A DNA stretch of 64,000 nucleotides from Phytophthora colocasiae (GCA_018806915.1 JAGKQI010000069.1:1093721-1157720); one strand, 5' to 3'; numbered from the stretch's first letter, positions 10,001 to 19,088 are shown. The notes: generated by a model not told the origin, from the sequence alone. Translations and numbers: made by a program.

Positions 10001-10521
10001 GCAGCCTAATCGCCAGCGCAATCATTATACCCAAGCTGATGTATGTGGCACGGCATGCGTGGCCCACCAGTGCGGACGTGAATCTCATGAACGCACGAAT
10101 CAAAAATTATGTTTGGCATGGGCAATTTACTCGAGACGTTCAAGGGGCGAGAGCGTGGTTAGATGCAGATCTAGCAGCGCTACCACGAACTAATGGTGGC
10201 CTCGCCATCCCAGACCTGCGCACTGAACTGTACGCTATGGCGGCGATGACAGTGAGCAAGTGGGCTGAGCTCGGCACAACACAGTCACATATTGTGGGGG
10301 ATGTGTTGTTTCACGACACCAATGCTGGCAAAGCACCGACAGTGTTCATCACACCGGAGTATGCATCCCCACGGCCAGGAGGGGTGCGTCGTCGTGGAAC
10401 GCTCTGGGACACAGGGAGAGCAGTGTTGACAGAAGCAGGGGCGCCAGATCCTGATGAGGTGGCCAACAGCCACGCGAACGGGGTGTTGCGTGGCTGCTTT
10501 TGCTGTCGGGGATCACAATAA
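6970..10521 (+). CDS. LINE ORF2: apurinic endonuclease and reverse transcriptase
   Basis: The frame is open from TTG 6,868; the first ATG is 6,970, overlapping ORF1 by 116 bases in the +1 frame, so translation needs reinitiation or frameshifting. The endonuclease starts near 7,408 (FVTQNVNGFG), with LLQETHV, the catalytic GGDFNC (about 7,873), RLDRWYVS and PTDHHAAKLH. The reverse transcriptase has NYRPLALLN, LLDFRKAYDSLDREY, IRQGCPLAPMLF and the active site AGYADDTAAF (about 9,675). All catalytic residues of both enzymes are present. The protein stops at 10,521 after the thumb, where related I-like elements continue directly into RNase H. That suggests either a -1 shift or a damaging indel around 10,455-10,500. 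Confidence 0.9.
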   Translation: MSLTIMTGVPPHWLPLAGMHGMITVGLMAPSSGRGIGNKCTQVLEKTVRGEQPAQTQRLLHEHKLPETRSEVTTKSIKGEHRRRSCTVTSPVLTSYYDVITGDEKQKHIQKTFHDDKQARTRSRKQDERETEQYGRAGSTHTTEQTFGFVTQNVNGFGATEQDRNTWFGTFGVTDQHGRSDVTLLQETHVNSKEVLQYEKLFATRWGFRQGTGQQQLSFWSPSSNKKGGVAALIDPYGSFKNVTPALKEHWTPHFMAVQGYLGGKRTVVCNVYAPHIYAEREAFYKNLQAIELPKDTLVLVGGDFNCTLDDEADRTYHHSAAGHDSPRLRELLTQWGLLDPVAIARPSQWANDDLAKHHNDTHTYHYTISGKGEASSRLDRWYVSAKTLAWVAAWNTVLVGAPTDHHAAKLHLHAPDDPIRVRRPGRIHPAPTFAAEEVKQITIELLQEFQVTLSHPEVTAATTSVKWEELKSEIARRTRRCIRARKRSLRGTLKQKLTRLLRQQQRLQEEERGRQATVDIVTDLMDGLSLNDTAGPTRAARLRRAIGDCKRAKVAIRQQKLYRDTTHWTGKTTKEFFRRISTKFSDNTIHKLDPIAGAPNRGVHDKADILADAWTPILQQDAVDTKDIDEVLDWTASATESTPEQADTADVITELQVRTALRACKRGKAAGPDRLGNGWYRDYEEQLVPILTILLNLWYEAGQFPSSFLEADIFCLKKGGSQNNALNYRPLALLNTDYKIFTRILATRVSATLPDQIHPNQNGFVPGRTIHETLDLYDAAQRMAIADPSQIAATALLLDFRKAYDSLDREYMLRVLRRQGYPTKFIKAVWQLHAGTTVQFLANGARSRKVHVTSGIRQGCPLAPMLFILALDPLYRKLDGQFGVRGIIVQSEAGRFELRVAGYADDTAAFVRDPADIPPLMRILRTFSKASGLQINAGKTKVIRLNAHGSTAPPKLPEGMEYLPPEEECRYLGIQVGTTVESSYTWKVAGQQLETRLRLATQKVLTVDQRSLIASAIIIPKLMYVARHAWPTSADVNLMNARIKNYVWHGQFTRDVQGARAWLDADLAALPRTNGGLAIPDLRTELYAMAAMTVSKWAELGTTQSHIVGDVLFHDTNAGKAPTVFITPEYASPRPGGVRRRGTLWDTGRAVLTEAGAPDPDEVANSHANGVLRGCFCCRGSQ

Positions 10522-12527
10522 CGTGGACTGGAAACACTCTGTCAGCAAACTGCAGTTTTCTACTCAATGCTCTCGCCACCACCGCACGAGAGGAAAATCC
10601 GCTAACCGATGCGGCACTACATATCGAGTGGTTACCTTACGCAGAAATGGACACGCTTCAGATTACTACAATGGAGGGTTCCAGACACACACTGGCAGAG
10701 GCATGCGGGGGAATATCTACCCCGCACACGCTTATACGAGACATAGTTAGGTGGCAACGTATTGAACGTGGCGTGATGATCTTTGAATTCCACACCAGCA
10801 TGGCCTCACGCACTTTCGGCAAACCTCAAGCGGAGCTACTTGCACTGACACTGCTGATGAATTTTCCACGGATCACGACACTTGTTGATTATCCTAACGA
10901 GGTCCGATTCCAGGCGGCGCCGACGGATCACCCTGTCATAGTCAGTTTACGGGGGTATACCACAACGGAAGTGCTCATAGAAACCGATACCGCCGGCCCA
11001 CCACGCATTGACAGAGTGGATGGGCACCTTGCTCTAACCACACTCCTCCAGAGAAAGTTAAAGCCAGACGTCAGCGTGCAGGCAGTTCATCCACACCCCA
11101 AGCTCAGCAGACTGGTTTGTCTATGGGCTGGGCGGCGACGATGGACACGCCACAGGAGGGAGTACAAGGCACGCATCGCAGAGAAGAAACGACGGAGGGG
11201 TACGGAAAAACTGAAAGCGAGGCAGGCCCAATGGGCTGCACACAGCACATTGGCAGCTCAAGGCTTGATGGAACTGGAGTGGAAACGGATCAGACGAGTG
11301 GTTGGGCTGGGGCCGTGGGGTGAACAACTTCTCATCCGTCTGAAATTGCATGCATTCTCGCTGTACGACGTTGTCAACAACAGAATGGGATGCCCTCACA
11401 AAGAGTGTATTCACGTTCATGAAGTGGACCTTCATCACGTGTTTTGGGGGTGCCCAGCTGCGGCGCTTTTGCGTCGTCATCTACTTTTACCATGGAAAAG
11501 ACTGGGGCTCCGCGACCACGACTGCGAACTTGCACTCTTCAGCATGACACTTCCCGCAATACCAGCTGGAGTCTGGTCGCAGGCGGAAGGTATGGTTCCA
11601 AAGACGCTTTTCTCATCACCAACGTTTGCGGAGGCGCTAACAGAACTGACGGAGAGTTGTTGGCGCATTGGAGTCGCGATTTATCTGAATGCAGTCTGGA
11701 GATGGAGAATTCAATATTTTGACGATCTCAATAACGTCACCTCGAGTTACCAAACGCACACTATGTTATCTCGGCTTCGACAGGGGTACAAAACAGTGCA
11801 TCTACATCTAGGAGCGGCAGCACCTTTCAAATTTGGAGACACCGTTGGCAACATCCTGATTAATGCACTTAACGTTGCAGATCCGCTACCAACTATGTTG
11901 ACCAGTACCCCATCAGAGTTTTACTTTACTATTTTCGACGGTGGCTCGAGAGGTAACCCTGGCCCGGGTGGAAGTGGATCGATTATTCTCCGTTCAGGGG
12001 CAAATAACGCAGCGTTCACAGTTTGCTGGCTAGCTCAAATGTCCTATGCTAGCAAGACAACAACCAACAATGTGGCTGAAAATATGGGTCTCTTAACGGA
12101 CTACGTGCGTGCGTCCGACATGGATACTCCAGTACACGTCATTGGGGATAGTGAGATCATAATACGGCAGCATAGACGGAGGAAACCACCCAAAGCCTCT
12201 CACCTCAAGAACATATATTGGCGGAGTAGAAGATTAGCTGATAAGCTACAGGTAATCCAGTGGCATCATCATCTACGGAGCCACAACAAAATGGCGGACA
12301 AACTTGCCAATCAGGCAATGGACTCCAAACGCAGCATTCAAGTGCGCATCGAAGGAACAACTTTACAACTTCAACATTGGGCGGCGGTGCTTCAGCATCA
12401 GCATGGAGATGTCACTCACTGGGCGGACAATGATGGAGCTACGATCCGAAACAACATCGTGGACAATTCCCAAGCGGCACTTTTGGTCAACTCGATGGGG
12501 TTGACACCAGGTAACGGCGGAGAGTAG
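10500..12527 (+). CDS. LINE ORF2 continuation: linker and RNase H
   Basis: Open in the -1 frame relative to the RT. The first codon offered is TTG and the first ATG is only at 10,647, so this is probably the C-terminal part of ORF2 rather than a separate gene. After about 450 residues of linker, with a CCHH-like pattern (CPHKECIHVHEVDLHHVF), an RNase H follows: FDGGSRGNPGPGGSG (about 11,935), the Glu in NVAENMGLL, the Asp in GDSEII, and HHLRSHNKMADKLAN. The four acidic residues and the His of the active site are visible. It ends at TAG 12,525-12,527, followed by about 100 bases of 3' leader and the A-rich tail. Confidence 0.85.
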   Translation: MLSGITITWTGNTLSANCSFLLNALATTAREENPLTDAALHIEWLPYAEMDTLQITTMEGSRHTLAEACGGISTPHTLIRDIVRWQRIERGVMIFEFHTSMASRTFGKPQAELLALTLLMNFPRITTLVDYPNEVRFQAAPTDHPVIVSLRGYTTTEVLIETDTAGPPRIDRVDGHLALTTLLQRKLKPDVSVQAVHPHPKLSRLVCLWAGRRRWTRHRREYKARIAEKKRRRGTEKLKARQAQWAAHSTLAAQGLMELEWKRIRRVVGLGPWGEQLLIRLKLHAFSLYDVVNNRMGCPHKECIHVHEVDLHHVFWGCPAAALLRRHLLLPWKRLGLRDHDCELALFSMTLPAIPAGVWSQAEGMVPKTLFSSPTFAEALTELTESCWRIGVAIYLNAVWRWRIQYFDDLNNVTSSYQTHTMLSRLRQGYKTVHLHLGAAAPFKFGDTVGNILINALNVADPLPTMLTSTPSEFYFTIFDGGSRGNPGPGGSGSIILRSGANNAAFTVCWLAQMSYASKTTTNNVAENMGLLTDYVRASDMDTPVHVIGDSEIIIRQHRRRKPPKASHLKNIYWRSRRLADKLQVIQWHHHLRSHNKMADKLANQAMDSKRSIQVRIEGTTLQLQHWAAVLQHQHGDVTHWADNDGATIRNNIVDNSQAALLVNSMGLTPGNGGE

Positions 12528-12626
12528 CTCTGGCCGGGATGAAGGCTAGTGGTCGACATAGGGGCGAACACTAGAACGGACATAGGAAGTCGTTAGCATA
12601 GCTAAGTGACATCAATGTACCTCACT

Positions 12627-12651
12627 GAAAAACGAAAACGAAAACGAAAAC
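12627..12651 (+). repeat. LINE 3' tail, (AAAACG)n
   Basis: Four tandem copies of a 6-base AAAACG unit end the element in place of poly(A), directly before the right target duplication. Confidence 0.85.
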
Positions 12652-12665
12652 GAGGAGTTTTGCCT
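12652..12665. repeat. LINE target site duplication, right copy
   Basis: Perfect 14-base copy of 2,681-2,694; the MULE-like element resumes at 12,666. Confidence 0.88.
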
Positions 12666-12790
12666 AAAAGAGAGACCGATATTAGCACTGACCTCCAAGC
12701 CGTTTTACAACTGCTATGCAGAAACAGTCTCAGCAACCTCTTCGAAGTAAGGTTTTATCTGTAATCCTAGCAGTACCTCGTGCGCATTAG

Positions 12791-12936
12791 CGACTAACAG
12801 GAACGTAGTACGTGTAACAGATCATTAGTACTTGAGATTAGAGCGGATCCGAGTAACAGGCTCTAGGCTGCAATCCTGTTGTCGACTAACAGGATCGTAG
12901 TGGTTGTAACAGGTCATTAGTATTTGAGACTAGAGC
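12791..12936. repeat. 54-bp direct repeat pair inside the MULE-like element
   Basis: 12,791-12,844 and 12,883-12,936 both begin CGACTAACAGGA and end in TAGAGC, with about 7 differences. The spacer also carries AACAGG words. Subterminal repeats of this kind often bind transposase, but nothing here proves it. Confidence 0.75.
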
Positions 12937-12979
12937 AACAGGTATGTAGTGCCTACGCAACAGCTTTTAATTATTTCCC

Positions 12980-12988
12980 GCGGGATGG
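12980..12988. repeat. Target site duplication of the MULE-like element, right copy
   Basis: GCGGGATGG, identical to 2,198-2,206. The antisense ORF of A1 resumes at this point. Confidence 0.85.
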
Positions 12989-15714
12989 TTGACCGGGTCC
13001 TGCCGATACTGGTTACGCCATGGATCCGCCTCGTCACACTCCTCCAGAGCCTCAATCAGGTTCGCCGGCTCTGGGACGTTCGCGTTGGGATCCGCCAGGT
13101 TGGCACGCCGAGAGACCACGCCGGGATACCAACGAACCACATCCACGGCCGGAATGGGGAGGTGAAGGAAGAACGGATCCAACAGGATGTCGAGATCTAA
13201 CCACTGGTCGCGCATTATGGCAGGGAAGGAGGCGAGGAATTGGCGCCAAGCAGACCCAGCCCGACTCCGCCTAGCCTTGCGAGCGACGTAATATCGCTGC
13301 AGTTCGAGATCCGCATCTTGCATGCCAGAGGTGATCTCGAAGTTATGGGTGGCCCCCCAAAATGCCTGACGGTGCCGTTCCTCCAGGACGCGATAGGTGG
13401 CGGCCACGGCCGCGAGGGGGTGTTCCTCCCTCTCGTGCAAATCGAGGTCGAACGTGAGGGGACCCGGGTTCGCGAAGTCGTTCCACGGCTCCCGAGCCAG
13501 CAGATCGAGTACGTTCACGCCCGTGATCAACTCGTTGAGATAGCCGGTGCCGGAGGTCGGCGCGAGTCCAGCCTGCACCCGAGAAGGAAACAGCCAACCC
13601 GAAGGGATCAGCAACCGTTTGCCCAAGGAGCTGGCGATCAGGCCCACGATCGAATACTGCCCGATCACCTGCGGATCCCACGGTTCGATGTCCGCGGCCG
13701 CGAAGGTACGCTGCCGATCGTACCCTGGGATGAAAGAGGTGACCGGGAACAGGGGTGGTCGGAGCCCGAGGGGCGGAGAACCGCCGAGAGGAGGTGGCGG
13801 CGGTGAAGGGGAACCCGGAGGTGATCCGGGAGACGATGGGCCTGATCCATCCGGAGATGGGCTTGAGCCGTCCGGAGACCCCGATCCACGAGCGCCAGAA
13901 GATCTGCCTCTCGGAACCTGACCAGACACGCGCCGGTGCGTCGAGATAGATCGTTGCCGACTCATACGTAGAATATCGTCCTCCTCGGAGTCCCCCGCTT
14001 CATTGGAATGGTCCGATTCAGCCTCAGGACTAGTCCCATTGCTGGGTTCTGGACTCTCGTCCTCTTCGGACGGCGATGAGAATGGGTGCTCGGGATCGTA
14101 GTCGGAGTCTTCCTCTTCCTCGTCTTGCGAATCACCATCGGCGGGAAGCGATCCAGGCTGATCAGTCGGCGCCGGGGTCGGATCAGGCGCTGGAGTGTCG
14201 GTTTCCTCCCCTCCGGCCTGCCCAGAAGCTTGATCTACCAACAGATCCAGCGGGCTTGCCGTTGATCCTGCCGGAGCCACCGTTGGTAGGGCAGGCTGGG
14301 TTGATCCAGGGGCTTCGGTAGCCGCAGGTCTTAGATCACGGGGGGCTGAAGAGCTCCGAGCTGGACGCTTGCGTGAAGTAGGAGGAACGGCCGGGGAAGC
14401 GGAGGCGCTTCGAGATCGTTTGGTGGCACGAGCCGCCCGTCGATCCGCGATCCACGAAGACAACCGAGCAGAGGAATCCTCGGCATGATGCTGCTGTTGT
14501 TCGGCTTCGGCATAATCGGCGTCCAGCTCCTGGTGAGCCTGTTGGAGCTCTGTGTTCTGCTGCCGGAGTTGGTCGAGTTCCTGTGTCGCCGCATCCCGGG
14601 CGGAACGGGCCACGTCAAGGTCCGCGAGGACTGATAAACGATCTTGGGTGGCGTCGTCCAGGTCGACTCGGATTCGGTCACGATCCGCCGTGACTCGACT
14701 GAGATCTTGCATCGCCTGATCCCGGTAGAGGCGGGCCTGGTCCAGGTCTGCGACGGCCTGATCCCGCTCGACCACTGCGGCACGATGCTGGACGGAGAGC
14801 TGGTCTCGGTCGTGCTGAATTATTTCCAGATTTCCCAGAGCGTCCGCCAGATCTTGCTCCAGATTGAAGATGGTGGCGGCGTCGGCAGTCGCGCCCGAGG
14901 GAGGAGCGCGAGAATCCGGTGCAGGCACATCCTCCACGGCGAGGTGTGCCCGGGCCAGCTCTGCCTGGTGGCCCTCTGCCTCGCGTTCCAGGTACGCGAC
15001 CTCGGCTCGAGACGTGAGCAATTCCGCTTGAGTCCGCGTTAACTCCAACCTCAATCGAGCTTCCTCTGCTGAAGGGCGAGCCAGGTCAGCAGACGTGGCC
15101 ATGGTCGCTGGTGGGCCTGGGAAGGAATCGTTCCTCTGCCAGCGGTCGAGGCTACGCTGAGTGAGGGTCAAGTCATGGCGCACGGCGGCAAGTTCCCGTT
15201 CACGATCCTGAAGCTCATCCCGGAGTTCGATCTCTGTCTCCCCTGCTACGCGAAGTTCGGCCAACCGGAAGTCGAGATCCTCGAGCGCGGAGTCTAGCTG
15301 CGCCTGGATCCGGGCCATTTGCTGCTCGGACTCCCGCCGTTCGGCGTCGTGCTGAGCCCGCTGATCCTGCAAGGCGGAGACCGCGTCCCCACTGACAACG
15401 TCCCCGGTTCCCGACCGCAGGCGAGTGATTTCGGCGTTCAGCCGCAGGATCTCCTCCGCCTGGTCGTCCCGGAAGCGCTCCATATCCTCCATGTCGGATC
15501 GCAACCGGCGAACGGTGTCGTCCAGGTGGTCCCGATCGCAACTCAAGGTTTCGCGCATCCGTTGGCTATGGGCCAGTCTCGCTTGCAAGGTGACCAGCTC
15601 AGGGTTTACCCCAGGGGTTGAGAAGCGTGAGGTGGTGGATCGGACGGATCGGATCGAGTGCTCGCTCGAAGGCGTTCTCGGCGTCAATGGGGGCGAGGGA
15701 GGCGGATCGGACAT
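12980..15714 (-). pseudogene. A1 antisense 3' ORF (coiled coil, acidic and Ser/Pro linkers, conserved C-terminal domain)
   Basis: The minus-strand frame is open from 15,873, but the first codons are TTG inside the LTR; the first ATG (MSDPPPSPP) is at 15,714, 103 bases inside the LTR. The ~912 native residues comprise a long heptad-rich coiled coil (about 40-420), a basic NLS-like patch (TKRSRSASAS...SRKRPARSS), an acidic run (QDEEEEDSDYDPEHP), a Gly/Ser/Pro stretch and a ~250-residue C-terminal domain with SFIPGYDRQRTFAAAD, EPWDPQ, KRLLIPSGWLFPSR, HRQAFWGATH and WYPGVVSRRANLADP. Homologous ORFs occupy the same place in A2, C1 and C2. The frame is intact up to the MULE-like insertion, which replaces the last ~24 residues. 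Function unknown; it is neither gag nor env in any way I can see. Confidence 0.85.
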
Positions 15715-15805
15715 CGTGAAGGAGTGGTGGTGCTTGAACGACTTGTGTCCCAGGTGATGAATGTGGAAATAAGCCCGAAGTGAGCTGCAGCATCCCAACT
15801 TACGT

Positions 15806-15817
15806 GCTGGGGGCGGA
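15806..15817 (+). promoter_or_regulatory. A1 polypurine tract
   Basis: GCTGGGGGCGGA abuts the LTR start. The identical 12-mer precedes the C2 3' LTR at 63,064, and its complement borders the C1 3' LTR. It should prime plus-strand synthesis. Confidence 0.8.
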
Positions 15818-17195
15818 TGTGGTGAAGCGGACGAGGATTTTTCCCGGAGAGGCGATATCAGCCACGAACCCAAATAGAGTCGGAACGAGCGACAGGGGGA
15901 ACCTGTGATCCCCAGATCTGAGTCGAATCAGACAAAGGTGCGATGGGTCCCGCCGGGGAACAGGCAGCAGAGACACCGGCGGAAGAGCAAGCGGAGCGGT
16001 GTTCGTGGGTGATCCGAGTCCTACCGGAGGGAGAATGGGAAGATCAAGGATGTTCTCGCGCGATCGACGATGGCGGGGTCCCAAGTGAGCACGATCAGCT
16101 CACCCCAGCGCCCCGAAGCCTTTTAACGGCATGATCCTGCTTCCCCAGGCGGCGACGAAGCGGGATCACGCAATGATCCTCTCCCGTTTAAGTACGAGAC
16201 CAGCTCCGGACCAAGTTCAGCCCCAGGTACGACGCAGACTTTTCGGGTGGTCTGATCCGGATTCTCCGGACGACTACCAAGCGGGATCGGGCGGCGATTG
16301 AGTCCCGATTAAGTGCGAGATCAAGCTTCGGTTAAGTGCGGGATCAAGTCTCGGTTAAGTGCGAGATCAAGCTTCGGTTAAGTGCGAGATCAAGCTTCGG
16401 TTAAGTGCGAGATCAAGCTTCGGTTAAATACGAGATCAAGCTTCGGTTAAGTACGAAATCGGCCCACGATCAGGGTAAGGGGAGCCAAGCTAGGGATCAG
16501 ATATGTAGCCAGTGTCATGTGATCGTAGGATAGTAAATCAGGATGGGATTAGTAGGCATAGGAATAACCATAAACAGAATCGAATTTGCCCTGAACCACT
16601 CAAGTGTCTTCGCTACGCCTGGAACCGGGAACTACATTGGCCCTACAAGCGTCAAGAAGGTAGGGATACGTGACCTAGTATAGCGGTTAAGTCTGGATAA
16701 TATATTGGCCAGCTTTGCCCTATCTAGTGAGCTATCCTTGAAGTGCATACATCGGATCGGAAGGAATTGGTTGTTTAGCCTGACGATCCCGTCGAATCTC
16801 ACCCTCTCAAGATCCCCGCTAAAGGAAGCGGCAAGCAACGAAAGGAAGGGACTGAACCCCGAACATTGGATTACTGGAAGACCTGGATCAAGTACCAGGC
16901 ACCCGGATCAAGGCTCGAGAACTCGCCTACGACCGGGATCAAGTACCCCGAGGTGGAGTGAAGAACTCCCACGCTACCTCCAACCCCTGCGTCACCCAAG
17001 ACTTTCTTCTCGTCCCAAGACATCTTCAGAAGTTACCTGGAAGAGCGTAACCCGCCTACCGACGGGTACACAAGGTGAAACTACACACAGCTAGATCACG
17101 GATCATCGGGGGACCCCCTCCGTTAGTCGGTGTCTGGGCGCAAGTGGTGATCGAGACCTGCCTCAACGAGATTTTGGCAGATCCGCTCCACCACA
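15818..17195 (+). repeat. A1 3' LTR
   Basis: 1,378 bases beginning TGTGGTGAAGC and ending GCTCCACCACA, an 11-base near-perfect terminal inverted repeat starting TG and ending CA. Its 3' two thirds match the C LTRs, including the block AATAACCATAAACAGAATCG, whereas the U3 part is largely diverged. It holds a 23-base tandem array (16,311-16,460). No gene is seen; open frames inside it are incidental. Confidence 0.9.
16311..16460. repeat. 23-bp tandem repeat in the A1 LTR
   Basis: About six and a half copies of the unit AAGTGCGAGATCAAGCTTCG + GTT, starting at 16,311, 16,334, 16,357, 16,380, 16,403, 16,426 and 16,449 (partial). Units differ by one to four bases. It is absent from the C LTRs, which have GATCGCCA-type repeats instead. 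U3 tandem repeats often act as enhancers. Confidence 0.9.
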
Positions 17196-17219
17196 GTATC
17201 CAAGGTTCAAGAAAAACTG

Positions 17220-19088
17220 ATGAAGCCTCGCTTAGACCCGAACACGGAAGCCCAAGAATCAAAACCAGACTCTGAAAATCAGGATGCGTCACCAGAATCT
17301 GAGGATGTTTCTGGTCCGGAATCCGCACCCCTGCCTCGATCGGCCAGAGTATTGGTTACTGTGACCCATGCCCAAGCTCCGCCTGACGCTAATCCGCCTG
17401 AGGATGATGACGAACAAGAACCTTTGGGGCCTTTGGAGTTTCAGGCAGAACGCTGGCGACGGATTAAGGCACATCAGAGCCAGGATCCGTACTTGGTTGA
17501 GCTCATGAAGTTTCTGAAAGGCGACGTGGGAGATTTACCGCGACCCCGAGTCAGGAAACTCGCCAGAGTTGCCGAAGACTTCATTCTGGATTCTAGAAAC
17601 GTGCTGTATCGCCTGAGCCGCGCTACTCGAGAACGGCCCCGGGACAATATTGACGAACTCAGGCTGGTGGTTCCCAGAGACTTGCATTCAGACTTATTAC
17701 ATTACGCTCACGAAGATTACCAAGGTGGACATCAGGGGATTAGGAGAACCTTTGAGAAGTTGAGTTCGGACTTTTACTGGTTAGGTATGTATGCCGTTGT
17801 GGAGAGATTCGTGAAGGAATGTGTGACTGTGCCAGCGGCAAGGGGCGACCCCCCAAATCCTGGACCTTCACCTGGGAATATTGAGCCTAGCCGGCCGTTT
17901 GAAGTGGTGTCTATGGATTTTGTGACACACATGCCGAAATCGGCACGTGGAAATACATTTCTCTTGCTCTTCCAGGATATGTTTTCAGGATACGTGATAT
18001 GCAAGCCAATGTGTCACCACTGCTCAAGATGTAGCAGAGGCCTATGAGGAACGCGTTTTCAGAAACTTTGGAGCTAGCTCTCTGATTCGTCATGATCAAG
18101 ATCCCCGCTTCATGAGTGAGGTGTTCAAGTGTTTCAGAGAGCTTTTGGGAGCAGACAACGAGCTACGCTGGGGTACCGGCCTCAAGCTAACGGCCAGCAA
18201 GAGCGATCAGTACAGACTGTGGCGCGCGATTAAGGCATATATCTCTGAGGCTGATCAAAGTGACTGGGATGATCATGCTGAACGTCTGATATTCGCCCTG
18301 AATACGTTATTTGACGTCACCCGTCTAGAAACGCCTTTCTACTTGGTACATGGTTTGGATGTCACGGGACGGTGTCCGCTATGCTTGGACCCAAGCCGTC
18401 AACGACTCAGGAGCGGACCGCTTACGAGTGGAGAAGGAAGATGCAACGAGACTATAGTTATGCTCTGGCATGTGCCGAAGATCTCCAGAAGAAGGCAAAA
18501 TGTGATTGGTCTGAAGAACAAACCAGAAAGTGGAACGAGTTATCAGAGCGTCTGAAATCAGGCTTTGCTATAGGCGACTCCGTATGGCTTTACATCCCTA
18601 AGGTACAAACGGGATTGAGCAGGAAACTGGCGCACATGTGGCACGGACCTTTCAGGATCGATGAAATGCTGGACGATTTCAGAGTACGACTCAAGGTTGA
18701 AGATACCGGTTATCGCGTAAACCCCTGGGTGCATGTGAGCCGTCTGAAGCCCAGAGCCCTGTTTCCCAGACGACCAACAGCAGAGCTCCAGATTCCGGAA
18801 GATGATGACTTTGACGCTGCCTTGTTACCAGAAGATAGTTGGGAACCTGACGTTGAGAATGACGAATACGAAGTGGAGAAGATTCTGGACACCTGCTGGA
18901 GCAAGCGTACCAGGACGTCTAAACGCCTGCACGAATATCTGGTTAAGTGGAAAGGTTACGATGAAACTGAGTGGTTACCATTATCGAAGTTGAACTGTAG
19001 AGCATTACTTTACGAATTCAACCAGAGCGCACGAGCACGAGCTCGTTTTCAGGCAATGCAGGCTGGAGACGATCACCGCAGAGTCTAA
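17220..19088 (+). pseudogene. pol: Family B pol: integrase and chromodomain, frameshifted
   Basis: Pieces in three frames. 17,220-18,047 carries the finger region (HYAHEDYQGGHQGI), in which the second Cys pair is damaged (ECVTVP), and the first catalytic Asp region (FQDMFSGYVI). A frameshift near 18,010 and another near 18,170 follow; the NGQQER-type catalytic Glu is readable only in an alternate frame. 18,372-19,088 is open again: SVWLYIPKVQTGLSRKLAHM, the GPF module (WHGPFRIDEML) and a chromodomain (DEYEVEKILD...YLVKWKGYDETEWLP), ending at TAA/TGA overlap after 19,086. It is related to, but clearly distinct from, the A/C integrase. Not functional. Confidence 0.88.

Larger units (their letters stand above)
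2695..12651 (+). mobile_element. Full-length-looking APE-type LINE with OTU domain and RNase H
   Basis: A non-LTR retrotransposon of 9,957 bases with 14-base target duplications and a short (AAAACG)n tail. Order: ~113-base 5' leader, ORF1 with CCHC knuckle and OTU-like protease, AP-endonuclease plus reverse transcriptase, and RNase H in a third frame. It has few GATC sites and none of the hairpin pattern of element D. The RNase H and APE endonuclease suggest an I-like group, but the clade cannot be fixed without a tree. Confidence 0.93.
2207..12979. mobile_element. ~802-bp MULE-like non-autonomous DNA transposon (split by a LINE)
   Basis: After removal of the LINE, 488 + 314 bases remain between 9-base target duplications. 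The ends form imperfect terminal inverted repeats: the left end GGCTGCTATTTAAAATCTGT and the reverse complement of the right end GGGAAATAATTAAAAGCTGT agree at about 14 of 20 positions, best over TTAAAA.CTGT. A 9-base duplication is typical of Mutator-like elements. No transposase coding is seen; the open frames in 2,207-2,680 match nothing I recognise. The right part holds a 54-base direct repeat. The class is inferred from duplication length and ends only. Confidence 0.65.
1..17195 (+). mobile_element. Ty3/gypsy chromovirus copy A1 (left end outside window)
   Basis: The window opens inside the pol gene of this copy. Order on the + strand: integrase and chromodomain to 1,809, a short convergent intergenic region, the antisense ORF on the minus strand, a 12-base polypurine tract at 15,806 and a 1,378-base 3' LTR ending at 17,195 in CCACA. 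Two younger elements are nested in the antisense ORF (2,207-12,979). Directly after the LTR the sequence becomes pol of family B, so A1 inserted into B. The 5' LTR, gag, protease and RT lie left of the window, so the target duplication cannot be checked. Confidence 0.88.

Noticed and set aside
13240..13806. Plus-strand ORF of 188 codons
   Set aside because: Shadow of the antisense ORF; composition follows its codon pattern and there is no homologous open frame in A2 or C2.
12980..15714. Antisense ORF taken as gag
   Set aside because: No zinc knuckle or capsid motif; C1 and C2 have a proper gag with a knuckle on the pol strand.
16311..16460. CRISPR-like array
   Set aside because: The 23-base units abut without spacers and lie in a Ty3 LTR of a eukaryote.
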